A stretch of 64,000 nucleotides of DNA, taken from Embleya sp051903075. Its GTDB lineage: Bacteria > Actinomycetota > Actinomycetes > Streptomycetales > Streptomycetaceae. Under the pieces are notes generated by a model that had not been told where the DNA came from, made no database searches, and saw nothing but the letters and a program-made list of their open reading frames with translations. Of this stretch, positions 7,369 through 16,058 are shown in pieces. Location: assembly GCF_051903075.1 (NCBI RefSeq), contig NZ_CP182422.1:5518001-5582000 (forward strand), given 5' to 3'. Each line of letters opens with the position of its first letter. The stretch's first letter is position 1. A program made the position numbers and the translations under genes.

Positions 7369-9633
7369 TCACCCCTCCACCATGAGCACCAGGGGCAACA
7401 CCTGGACGGCGCCGGCGCGACGCAGCAGGCGGGCCGCCACGGCGAGCGTCCACCCCGTGTCGGTGCGGTCGTCGACCAGCAGGACCGGGGCGCCGAGGGC
7501 GGCCACCCGCTCGGCGACGTCGGGCGGCAGCACGAACGCGTCGGCGACGGTGCGCAGCCGCTGGGCGCTGTTGCTGCGCGGGGCGGGGCCGCCGGCGCCC
7601 GGCGCGTATTCCACCCGGCCCAGCCAGGGCAGCCGGCCGACCTCGGCCAACCGCTCGCCCAGGCTGTCGATCAACGTGCCGCGCGTGTGCGAGGCGATGG
7701 TGACCACGCCGCCGGGTCGCCGCTGCCAGCCCCATCCGGCCAGGACCTCGACGACGGCGGCGAACACGGCGTCGGGGACGGGTCCGTCGGGCGCGCCGGG
7801 GGCCAGGATCGGCCGCAGCCGGTTGCCCCAGCCGATGTCGGAGGAGCGGCCCAGAGCCCGACCCGCGGCGGCCTGCTCGCCGTCGGGGATGCGGCCCTTG
7901 AACGCGACCCCGGTGACCGCCATGCCGGTGGGCCACATCCGCCGCGCCTCCACCTCCACGCCCGGCCGGCCCAGCGCGGCACGGGCCGCGTCGCGCGAGG
8001 CGGGATCCACCCGCGTGTCGTGGCGCGGCCCGGCGCACGTGTCGCAGCGCCCGCACGGGGCGGCGCCCGGGTCGTCCAGACAGCGGCGCAGGAACTCCAT
8101 CCGGCAGGTGCCGTCGGCCTGGTAGTCGCGCATGGACTGCTGTTCGTGCTCGCGCGCTGCGGCCACGCGCGCGTAGCGCTCGGCGTCGTAGGCCCAGGGC
8201 CGACCGGTGGTGATCCAGCCGCCGCGCACCCGCTTGACCGCGCCGTCGACGTCGAGCACCTTGAGCATCAGCTCCAGGCGGTTGCGGCGCAGCTCCACGA
8301 GGGGTTCGAGGGCCTGGGTGGACAGCGGGCGCCCGGCTTCCTCCAGCGCGGCCAGGGTGCGCTCGACCTGCTCGCGGGCGGGGAAACCCAGCGAGCCGAA
8401 GTAGCGCCAGATCGCCTCGTCCTCGCGGCCGGGCAGCAGCAGTACGTCTGCCCGCTCCACCGCGCGCCCGGCCCGGCCGATCTGCTGGTAGTAGGCGATC
8501 GGCGACTGCGGGGCGCCCAGGTGTACGACGAAGCCGAGGTCGCCCTTGTCGAAGCCCATGCCCAGGGCCGAGGTGGCCACCAGCGCCTTGACCCGGTTGG
8601 CCAGCAGGTCGGCCTCGGCGACCCGCCGCTCGGCGTCCTCGGTGCGGCCCGAGTAGGAGGCGACCGCGTGGCCGCGCGAGCGCAGGAACGCGGTGACCTC
8701 CTCGGCGGCCGCGACGGTCAGCGTGTAGACGATCCCCGAGCCCGGCAGCTCGGGCAGGTGCGTGTCGAGCCAGGCCAGCCGCTCGACCGGATCGGGCAGC
8801 CGCAACACGCCCAGCGACAGGCTCTCCCGATCGAGCGCGCCGCGCAGGACCAACGCGTCGCCGGTCGGGTCCAGTTGCTCGGCCACGTCGGTGCTCACCC
8901 GGGCATTGGCGGTGGCGGTGGTGGCCAGGACCGGAACGCCCGCCGGCAACTCCTCCAGGAGGGTGCGCAGGCGACGGTAGTCGGGCCGGAAGTCGTGCCC
9001 CCAGTCGGAGACGCAGTGCGCCTCGTCCACCACGAGCAGCCCGGTGGTGGCGGCCAACTTCGGCAACACGGTGTCCCGAAAGTCTGGATTGTTGAGCCGC
9101 TCCGGGCTGACCAGAAGCACATCCACCGTGCCGTCGGCGACCTCCGCCTGTACCGCGTCCCAATCGTCGACGTTGGCCGAGTTGATGGTGCGGGCCCGGA
9201 TCCCGGCACGAGCGGCGGCATCGACCTGATTGCGCATCAACGCCAACAACGGCGAAACGATCACGGTGGGCCCCGCCCCACGAGCACGCAGCAGCGCAGT
9301 GGCCACGAAGTACACCGCCGACTTGCCCCACCCGGTGCGCTGCACCACCAGAACCCGCCGATGCCGCGCGACCAGGGCCTCCACGGCCCGCCACTGATCC
9401 TCCCGCAGCCGAGCCGCACCCCCTACGAGCTCCCGCAACACGGCATCGGCACGTTCCCGCAACCCGTCCTCTGGGGCGGAGCCGGGGTCGGGCCGGGAGG
9501 GATCGGTGGCGCTTGGTTCGGTGGCGCCCGGTGCGGTGGCGCCTGGCTCGGTTTCGCCTGGTTCGGGGGCGCCCGGCTCGGTATCGCTGCGGCCGGTATC
9601 GCTCGGGCCGGTGCCGGCGTCGTCCTGTTTCAT
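7369..9633 (-). CDS. recQ: RecQ-family helicase with C-terminal phosphoribosyltransferase-like domain
   Basis: RecQ is an ATP-dependent 3'-5' DNA helicase used in recombination and in unwinding unusual DNA structures. The 754-aa product starts with a 45-residue low-complexity Glu/Pro/Gly/Thr tail. The helicase motifs follow: Walker A TGWGKS (Lys104), DEAHCVSDWGHDFRPDY (about 203-219), a motif V with ALGMGFDKGDLGFVVHLG, and motif VI YYQQIGRAGR. A four-Cys zinc site (CRMEFLRRC...CGRCDTC) follows. The last 150 residues contain VLLVDDRTDTGWTLA, a PRPP-loop-like motif of phosphoribosyltransferases, in place of an HRDC domain. ATG 9633 follows an AAGGGGG ribosome binding site. The gene borders the 207-bp repeat block. 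Confidence 0.9.
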   Translation of the reverse strand: MKQDDAGTGPSDTGRSDTEPGAPEPGETEPGATAPGATEPSATDPSRPDPGSAPEDGLRERADAVLRELVGGAARLREDQWRAVEALVARHRRVLVVQRTGWGKSAVYFVATALLRARGAGPTVIVSPLLALMRNQVDAAARAGIRARTINSANVDDWDAVQAEVADGTVDVLLVSPERLNNPDFRDTVLPKLAATTGLLVVDEAHCVSDWGHDFRPDYRRLRTLLEELPAGVPVLATTATANARVSTDVAEQLDPTGDALVLRGALDRESLSLGVLRLPDPVERLAWLDTHLPELPGSGIVYTLTVAAAEEVTAFLRSRGHAVASYSGRTEDAERRVAEADLLANRVKALVATSALGMGFDKGDLGFVVHLGAPQSPIAYYQQIGRAGRAVERADVLLLPGREDEAIWRYFGSLGFPAREQVERTLAALEEAGRPLSTQALEPLVELRRNRLELMLKVLDVDGAVKRVRGGWITTGRPWAYDAERYARVAAAREHEQQSMRDYQADGTCRMEFLRRCLDDPGAAPCGRCDTCAGPRHDTRVDPASRDAARAALGRPGVEVEARRMWPTGMAVTGVAFKGRIPDGEQAAAGRALGRSSDIGWGNRLRPILAPGAPDGPVPDAVFAAVVEVLAGWGWQRRPGGVVTIASHTRGTLIDSLGERLAEVGRLPWLGRVEYAPGAGGPAPRSNSAQRLRTVADAFVLPPDVAERVAALGAPVLLVDDRTDTGWTLAVAARLLRRAGAVQVLPLVLMVEG

Positions 9634-9859
9634 GCCCCCTTTGTAACCCCCCACCCCGACGGAGAGGAGAGCCGGTGCACGCTTTTGTGCAGAAACGCGT
9701 CGCCTACCCACCGATCACCCTCGCCCACAACCACCCCCGCCCGACCCCAGAACGCCCCGGCCCGCCTGCGTCACCCGGCTCGGCTGCACGTCCGCCCCAC
9801 CGCGCGACGGCGACGGCCCACGCGGGCTTGCCGCGCGATGTTGGCGCGCCTGTTTGCTT

Positions 9860-9902
9860 GGGGGTGGGGGCGGGGTCTCTGGTGGGGGTTGGGTTTGCGG
9901 GG
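9860..9902 (+). other. G-quadruplex-prone G-run cluster
   Basis: Runs of 5, 5, 4, 5, 3 and 4 guanines are separated by short loops (T, C, about 8 nt, TT, TTTGC). This fits the intramolecular G4 pattern on the + strand. It lies at the outer edge of the repeat block, about 230 bp upstream of the recQ start. Confidence 0.5.
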
Positions 9903-9904
9903 AC

Positions 9905-10570
9905 CTTCCCGAGTGGGTCGGGCGTTTTCGGCGGGCGTTGCGCCTTGGGTTGCGGGTGGCCGGTGCGGGGCTCCGAGACGGGTGCTTTGGTCGACGGAAA
10001 AGCGGCTGGCAGCCGGGAGCGTGGGTCGGGCTCCCCGGCGGCCTTCCTGAGTGGGTCGGGTGTTTCCGGCGGGCGTTGCGCTTGTGGTTGCGGGTGGCTG
10101 GTGCGGGGCTGGTCTGAGCCGGTGGTGGGCCGCCGCCGGCGTGCGGGGCTCCGAGACGGAGGGTTCCCGACGAGACCGGTGTGTTGCTTGGCGAAAACCG
10201 GCCGGCAGCGGCGGGCAGGAGGGCGGCCGGGTCGAGCCCGCCGGGGAGCCTTCCCGAGTGGGTCGGGCGCTTTCGGCGGGCGTTGCGCTTGTGGTTGCGG
10301 GTGGCTGGTGCGGGGCTGGTCTGAGTCGATGGTGGGCCGCCGCCGGCGTGCGGGGCTCCGAGATGAAGGGTTCCCGACGAAGCGGGTGTGTTGCTCACCG
10401 GAAACCGGCCGGCAGCGAGGGGGCGGGTGGGTGGTCGGGTCGGGTTCCCGGGTGGCCTTCCCGAGTGGGTCGGGTGTTTCCGGCGGGCGTGTTGCTCACT
10501 GAAATCCGGCCGGCAGGGGGGAGTGGGTGGGTGTTCGGGTTGAGTCTGCCGAGGAGCCTTCCGGGGTGGG
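9905..10570 (+). repeat. Left array of about 207-bp direct repeats
   Basis: The anchor GAGTGGGTCGGG followed by a GTTT(T/C)CGGCGGGCGT block recurs at 9911, 10049, 10256 and 10463, with a degenerate copy near 10564. The spacing is 207 bp for 10049-10256-10463. The first unit is shortened to 138 bp and the last is truncated. Each full unit also contains GTGCGGGGCTCCGAGA, a GTGTTGCT(C/T) block and CCGGCCGGCAG. The third codon positions in the open frames are T-rich compared with neighbouring genes, so I read this as non-coding. Confidence 0.9.
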
Positions 10571-10920
10571 TTGGGGTTCGGAACCGGATCTCGGTGGGTG
10601 GTTGTGGGTTTCGGGTTTCTGTGACCTGCGGTTTTGCGGGGGCGGGGTGGAGAGTCGGGTGTCGAGTGCCGGGTTTCGTGTGCTCCGGCCTCTTCGGCGC
10701 GAGTATGGAGACCGAAACTGCCTGGTCGGAGGCAGCTGCGGGCGCTGCGACCTCGCGGAGGTCGTCGAGGGGACCGAAAGTGCCCAGTGAGGGCCGAAAC
10801 CGGATCCCGAGACCCTTCAAACCCTCCCCTCTCCGCGCTGACCTGCGGATTTCTCTCACGCCGAGGTCACGGCACCCCACACCGTCCGGTTTCGTGAACC
10901 TCGCCACCCACACGCCGACA
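10571..10920. other. Unique centre of the inverted repeat block
   Basis: About 350 bp separate the two arrays. This segment has its own internal repetition: an ACCGGATC(T/C)CG element at about 10582 and 10799, TGACCTGCGG at 10621 and 10838 (both about 217 bp apart), and GGACCGAAA/GAGACCGAAA elements near 10709 and 10771. A perfect hairpin GACCTC-GCG-GAGGTC lies at 10749-10763. No credible gene is present. Confidence 0.6.
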
Positions 10921-11790
10921 ACACCCGGCCCACTCGGGAGGGCTCCTCGGAGGACTCGACCCGAGCGCCCTCCTGCCCGCCGCTGCCGGCCGGTTTTCGG
11001 TGAGCAACGCGATCGTCTCGTGGGGAGCTTCGGGTCTCGGAGCCCCGCACGCCGGCGGCGGCCCACGATCGACTCGGACCGGCCCCGGACCGGCCCACGC
11101 GACCAAAGGCGCAACACCCGCTGAAAACACCCGACTCAGTCGGGAACGCCAGCGGTGGGCTCGACCCGAGCGCCCTCCCGCTCCCTCGCTGCCGGCCGGT
11201 TTTCGCCGAGCACTGCGCCAGGCTCGTCGGGAGGCCCGGGTCTTGGAGCCCCGCACGCCGGCGGCGGCGCATCGCCGACTCCGGCCGGCCCCAGACCGGC
11301 CACCCGCAACTCAAAGCGCAACGCTCGCCGGGAACACCCGGCCCACTCGGGAAGGCTCCCCGGCGGGCTCGACCCGGCCGCCCTCCTGCCCGCCGCTGCC
11401 GGCCGGGTTTCGGTGAGCAACACACCGGTCTCGTCGGGAGCCCTCCGTCTCGGAGCCCCGTACGCCGGCGGCGGCGCATCGCCGACTCTGGCCGGCCCCA
11501 GACCGGCCACCCGCAACCCAAAGCGCAACGCTCGCCGGGAACACCCGGCCCACTCGGGAAGGCTCCCCGGCGGGCTCGACCCGAGCGCCCTCCTGCCCGC
11601 CGCTGCCGGCCGGGTTTCGGTGAGCAACACACCCGTCTCGTCGGGAGCCCTCCGTCTCGGAGCCCCGTACGCCGGCGGCGGCCCGTCGCCGACTCTGGCC
11701 GGCCCCGGACCGGTCACCCGCAACCACAAGCGCAGCGTGCGCCGGGGGCGCCCGGCTCACTCGGGGAGGCTCCCCTGCGGACTCGGCCCG
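10921..11790 (-). repeat. Right array of about 207-bp repeats in inverted orientation
   Basis: The reverse complement of the left-array anchor (CACTCGGGAAGGCTCC) recurs at 10931, 11133 (degenerate), 11344, 11551 and 11758, with spacings of 202, 211, 207 and 207 bp. Units carry the same blocks as the left array in reverse order: CTGCCGGCCGG, TTTCGGTGAGCAACAC, TCTCGGAGCCCCG and CGCAACGCTCGCCGG. Units 3 and 4 appear almost identical. The pairs 10463/10931, 10256/11133 and 10049/11344 are all symmetric about position 10700. Confidence 0.9.
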
Positions 11791-12010
11791 AGTCTGCCCG
11801 CTCACCCCGTGGTTTCGGGCGTGCTGGTCCGCTGCGGGTCGGTTGGTGGCTTCGGTTGGGTTCGCTGCAGCCGTTGAAGGCTTGCGTGGGCCTTGGCCGT
11901 GGGGATGCTGTGGTTCGGTGGTGTCGAATCGGCGGTCCACAAGGGGCGAGTTGCGCACAGCCCGGTTGGACAAGTCCGGTCGGGGGTGGGGGCGAGCGCA
12001 CGCTCGATGC

Positions 12011-13255
12011 ATGAACGACACCGATGGGTTCGACCGTACGCCCTATGTGGCCATGTCCCCGCAGTCCGTCCTGCGGGTTCGTTCGCCCGCCGATCTGGTG
12101 GAGGCCGTGCCGTATTTGATCGGTGTGCGGCCCACCGACAGTGTGGTGCTGCTCGGGATCCTGCCGGGGGATCGGAGCCGGGTGGGGCCGGTTCTGCGGC
12201 ACGACCTTCCGGCGCCGGCCGACTTCGCGAACGCCGCCCGGCACTTCGCGCGCCTACTGGTGCGGACCGGCGCGCGCGGGGTGGCGGTGGCGATATACGC
12301 GGACGGGGAGCGCAGCCCGGTGAGCGGGGCCGAGGAGGCTGCCGGGACGTCGCGTGCGACCGACACCGCCGGTGGATCCGACGGGGCGGGTGCGTCGCGT
12401 GTAGCCGATACCGCCGGTGGATTGGGCGCTTCGGATGCGTCGGGAGGACGCGCGGAGGCGTTGCCTGGTTCGTCCTCCGCCTCCCTCGGCGGGCTGCCCG
12501 TGGCTGTTGGTCGGTTGCGGCCGCTGTATGTGGCGATTGTGCGGGAGTGTGCGGCTCTGGGGATCGAGGTTCGGGAAGCGGTGTGTGTTGCCGCCGGGCG
12601 GTGGTGGTCCTATGGGTGTTCCGATGCGCGGTGTTGCCCGATGGAAGGCACGCCGCTGCGTACCGAACGTAATTCGACCGTGGCCGCCACCGCGGTTTGG
12701 GCCGGGTTGCCGGAGCCGGCCTCGTTGGCCGAGTTGGTGCGGCTGTTTCGGCCGCCGGAGTATGCGATGCGTGAGCGGATGCTGCGTGCGTATACCGACG
12801 TGCGGGGTGATCCCGCGGGCTTCGAGCCGGGGCGCACCTTGATGGCGTTGGCGAGTCACCGTGTTCGGTTTCGGGCCGGTGATACCGAGATCGAGCCGGA
12901 GGAGGCGGCGCGGCTGGTGCTGGGGCTCGGCGACGCGCGGGTGCGGGACGAGGTGATGGCCTGGCACGGGGAGACGCCGGGGGAGGCCGACGACCGCACG
13001 CTGCTCGCCCTGTGGACCGTGCTTGCCCGTCGTGCGTTCGCGCCCGCGTCCGCGCCGCCGCTCACCCTCGCCGCGTGGGCGGCCTGGACGGCGCACGACG
13101 GGGTGCTGGCCCGGGTCGCGGTGACCGGGGCGTTGCGCGCCGATCCCGGATACACCATGGCGCGGCTGCTGCACTCGGCGATCAACAGTCCGCTGAGCGC
13201 CGCCGAGGTGCGGCGGCGGATCTTCCGCGATGCCGTGACCAACCGGGCGCCATGA
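12011..13255 (+). CDS. DUF4192 family protein
   Basis: The 414-aa product matches DUF4192, an actinobacterial family of unknown function. Recognisable segments include the N-terminal LRVRSPADLVEAVPYLIGVRPTDS, the following VVLLGI strand, GARGVAVAIY, and the late ARRAFAPASAPPLTLAAWAAW region ahead of YTMARLLHSAINSPL. Residues about 105-155 are a low-complexity Gly/Ala/Ser/Asp insertion containing a 45-bp imperfect tandem repeat (CGAyACCGCCGGTGGAT at 12361 and 12406). ATG 12011 gives a sensible N terminus; the open frame extends upstream into repeat-like sequence. The debranching-type gene follows on the same strand. Confidence 0.88.
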   Translation: MNDTDGFDRTPYVAMSPQSVLRVRSPADLVEAVPYLIGVRPTDSVVLLGILPGDRSRVGPVLRHDLPAPADFANAARHFARLLVRTGARGVAVAIYADGERSPVSGAEEAAGTSRATDTAGGSDGAGASRVADTAGGLGASDASGGRAEALPGSSSASLGGLPVAVGRLRPLYVAIVRECAALGIEVREAVCVAAGRWWSYGCSDARCCPMEGTPLRTERNSTVAATAVWAGLPEPASLAELVRLFRPPEYAMRERMLRAYTDVRGDPAGFEPGRTLMALASHRVRFRAGDTEIEPEEAARLVLGLGDARVRDEVMAWHGETPGEADDRTLLALWTVLARRAFAPASAPPLTLAAWAAWTAHDGVLARVAVTGALRADPGYTMARLLHSAINSPLSAAEVRRRIFRDAVTNRAP

Positions 13256-13384
13256 GCGTTGGGGGGCCGGGGGCCGGTTGTCGAACGCGGGGGTGCGGTG
13301 CGGCTCGACGCGTCGCCGCCGTCCGGGTGGACCGGCGCGGACACGGCCCCGCGTGGGACCTGGGAGAAGCGGGAGGCGAGAGCG

Positions 13385-15334
13385 GTGACGGTGAGCACGA
13401 TTCCACATCCGGTCGCGCACGACGCGCTCGTCTGCGTGGACGCGCCGGGCATGGTGATCAGTGGTCGTGACGGGCAACTGCGCGGTCAGGGCGTGGAGGG
13501 CATGTACCACGACGGGCGACGCACGCTCTCGCGCAACGTGCTGACGCTCGGCGGCATCGAGCCGGAGCCGGTGTCCGGGCACGTGGTCGCCGCGGGGACC
13601 GTGCGATACCTGGCGATGCGCCGATTCGCCGCGGACACCACGCCCGACCCCGCCCTGGTGGTCGAGCGCACCCGGTTCGCCGACGGGCGGGAGCGGATCG
13701 TGGTGCGCAACACCGGTCGCCGGTCGCTGAGCTTCCCGGTCGAGATGGTGCTGGGCGCCGACCTGATCCCGCTCGACGCGCTGCGCGCCGGATACCGGCC
13801 GGCCGAACTGCCCGCCCGGGTCGCGGCGGCGGGCCTGGGCTGGAGTGCGCCGGACGGGATGTCCGTGCGCGCGGTGACCGAGCCCGCGCCGGACACCGCG
13901 CTGGCCGCCACCGCGACGCTGCGCTGGGAGGTGGCGCTGGAGCCGGCCCGCTCGTGGGCGGTCGAAATGCGCGTGCTCGCCGAGCCGGTTCCCGGCCGGT
14001 CCGGCCCGCGCGCGGTCTCGGGCCGACCGCCGTGGACCGAGCCGCGGGTGCGCTGCGACGACGTACGGGTGGCGGCCTGGGTCGACCAGGGCCTGCGCGA
14101 TCTGCGGGCGTTGCTCGTGGTCCCCGACCCGAACCTGCCGACCGCGGCGCTGCCCGCCGTCGGCGTGCCCTGGCAACTCGCCCCCACCGGGCGCGACGCG
14201 TTGTGGACGGCCCGGATGTTGCTGCCGCTGGGCACCCGCTTCGCGAGCGGCGTGCTGCGGTTGCTCGCGTCGCGCCAGGGGGTGCGGTCGCGACCGGGGG
14301 TCGGCGAGGAGGTCGGGCGGATCCCGCACACCCTGGGGCGGGGCGGCGGGCAGGTGCGCTACGACTGCGCGGGCTCGACCGCGCTGTTCGTCACGCTGCT
14401 CGGCGAGGCGTGGCGGTGGGGGCTGCCGGCCACCGAGACCGCCGCGCTGCTGCCCGCGCTCGGCCGCGCGCTCGGACATCTGACCCGGACGCTGGGCGAG
14501 CGGCCCGGCGACTTCGTCCGACTGGGGCCCGAGGGGCCGGCGCCGTGCGAGCTCCAGGCCCAGACGTACGAGGCCGCGCGGCACGGTGCGGCGCTCCTCG
14601 ACGCGCACGACCTGCCGGGCGGGGCGGCGTTGCGCGAGCGCGCCGAGCAGTTGGCCGTGGCGTTTCGCCGGGCGTTCCGGGCCGAGGACGCGGCGGGGGA
14701 GTACTACGCGGCGGCGCTCGACCCCGGCGGTCGGCCGATCCCAGTGGCCTCGTCGGCGATGGCGCACCTGCCCGGCAGCGGCATCCTGGACGCCGGCGGC
14801 AGCGAGGCGGTGGCCCGTCGGCTCACCGCGCCCGACCTGGACTGCGGCTGGGGCCTGCGCGGCGCCTCGGTCCGTACGCCCGGCTATCACCCGCTCGCCG
14901 CGCGCGGCGGGGTGGTGCGCACCCACGACACGTGCGTGGCGGTGGCCGGGCTGGCCGAGGCCGGTCATCCCGACGCCGCACAGCGGTTGTTCGCCGGACT
15001 GCTCGACGCCGCGCCGTGGTTCCAGTACCGGCTGCCGGAGATGCACGTGGGCGAACAGCGCGTCGAGGGCCACGCACCGGTGGCCCACCCGCTGGCCTGC
15101 CGCCCGCACGCTCGCGCCGCGGGCGCGATCCTGCCGGTCCTGGTCGCCTTCGCCGGCATCCGCCCCGACGCCCCCACCGGCCGCGTCACCGTGCGCCCGG
15201 GCGGCCCCTTGGACATCGGCGAACTCGAACTCCGCGACCTGCGCATCGCCGGCGACCCCTTCACGGTCCGGGTCAACCGCACCGGCCAACCCATCATCGA
15301 AGCGGCCCCCGAATCCCTCCAACTCTCCACATAG
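13385..15334 (+). CDS. Glycogen debranching-type amylo-alpha-1,6-glucosidase family protein
   Basis: The 649-aa product has the N-terminal domain of the glycogen debranching GDE_N_bis type (GQGVEGMYHDGRRTLSRNVL, about residues 27-46). A long (alpha/alpha)6 glycosidase region follows, with PWQLAPTGRDALWTARMLLP, AGSTALFVTLLGEAWRW, CELQAQTYEAARHGAALL, HDTCVAVAGLAEAG and CRPHARAAGAILPVL. Family members trim alpha-1,6 branches from glucans or act on related oligosaccharides; substrate cannot be fixed from sequence. No signal peptide is seen, so it should be cytoplasmic. The start is GTG 13385, 8 nt after GGGAGG (13371-13376). Confidence 0.85.
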   Translation: MTVSTIPHPVAHDALVCVDAPGMVISGRDGQLRGQGVEGMYHDGRRTLSRNVLTLGGIEPEPVSGHVVAAGTVRYLAMRRFAADTTPDPALVVERTRFADGRERIVVRNTGRRSLSFPVEMVLGADLIPLDALRAGYRPAELPARVAAAGLGWSAPDGMSVRAVTEPAPDTALAATATLRWEVALEPARSWAVEMRVLAEPVPGRSGPRAVSGRPPWTEPRVRCDDVRVAAWVDQGLRDLRALLVVPDPNLPTAALPAVGVPWQLAPTGRDALWTARMLLPLGTRFASGVLRLLASRQGVRSRPGVGEEVGRIPHTLGRGGGQVRYDCAGSTALFVTLLGEAWRWGLPATETAALLPALGRALGHLTRTLGERPGDFVRLGPEGPAPCELQAQTYEAARHGAALLDAHDLPGGAALRERAEQLAVAFRRAFRAEDAAGEYYAAALDPGGRPIPVASSAMAHLPGSGILDAGGSEAVARRLTAPDLDCGWGLRGASVRTPGYHPLAARGGVVRTHDTCVAVAGLAEAGHPDAAQRLFAGLLDAAPWFQYRLPEMHVGEQRVEGHAPVAHPLACRPHARAAGAILPVLVAFAGIRPDAPTGRVTVRPGGPLDIGELELRDLRIAGDPFTVRVNRTGQPIIEAAPESLQLST

Positions 15335-16028
15335 CCAACCCCCGCCCGCCGGCAGCCGGCACGACCCGGGCGGCGGCGGGATGTGGCGGTGGCGGGCCCG
15401 GCAGAGGGCGGCGCGATGTCGGGCGTGGTGTGGTGTGGCGTGGCGGGTCTCCTGGCGCGTGGGGGGTGTCCGACACCGCGCCGGGCAGCCCCGGGCCGGC
15501 CGCTGCCACGACCCTCCGGCCGCCGCACGCGGCGTCACGCCACCATCTCGCCTTGCCCGCCGCGGCTGCGGCCACACGTGCCGCGATCGTGTTCCGCCCC
15601 GCCGGATCCCGCACGCCGTCCCCGACCCCGGGCCCTCACCAGGCCGCCGTCCCGCCCCTGCACCGTCGGCCCGTACGGACCGTGAGCCGTGGACTGCCTC
15701 ATCGAGCCGGCCCCATGCCCGCGCTCCCGTCGTCCGGTGCCGACGGGCGCCGTCCCCGCGCTGTGTTTCCTCACGGCGGGCATCCGCCCGCGTGCCGCTA
15801 CCCCTTCAGTGACCACCCGCACCGACCCTGTCGGTCCGGGCCGGCCCGTGGTGTGGTCCGTGCAGGTCCCGATCGGCGCCACGCCCCGTTTCGTTCGATG
15901 TGCCACCCCGCCCGTCGGTGGGGCAATTGGGCGGCGGAACGTTGCTCCGCTTCGGGGGAGTTCGGATGTTGCTCGAGGGGCCGGCGGGAAGGGTGAGGTT
16001 GGGGGTGGTTTTATCGTCAGCCAGACAG
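15335..16028. other. Gene-free intergenic stretch
   Basis: About 700 bp separate the debranching gene from the Nudix gene. Frames through it have irregular composition and no ribosome binding sites. I see a GC-rich possible hairpin soon after 15345 (CCCGCC ... GGCGGCGGCGGG) that could end the debranching transcript, and a small GTGTC-C-GACAC palindrome near 15467. Nothing else is supportable. Confidence 0.4.
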
Positions 16029-16052
16029 CTAGTGGCTTTCGGGCACTAGGAT
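16029..16052 (+). promoter_or_regulatory. Palindromic operator overlapping the -10 box of the Nudix gene
   Basis: CTAGTG (16029-16034), 9 nt, CACTAG (16044-16049) is a perfect 6-bp inverted repeat. Its right arm overlaps TAGGAT (16047-16052), the -10-like hexamer 6 nt before ATG 16059. A repressor bound here would block initiation. The gene product is itself a Nudix/winged-helix protein, so autoregulation is plausible. Confidence 0.5.
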
Positions 16053-16058
16053 CGCTCC

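Noticed and set aside
10051..11124. Long open frames (up to 357 codons, both strands) running through the 207-bp repeats
   Set aside because: 207 is a multiple of three, so a stop-free unit stays open when repeated. The frames have T-rich third positions unlike the surrounding genes, no ribosome binding sites and no recognisable domains.
9905..11790. CRISPR array or tandem satellite
   Set aside because: Units are about 207 bp with no unique spacers, orientation flips in the middle, and no cas genes are nearby.
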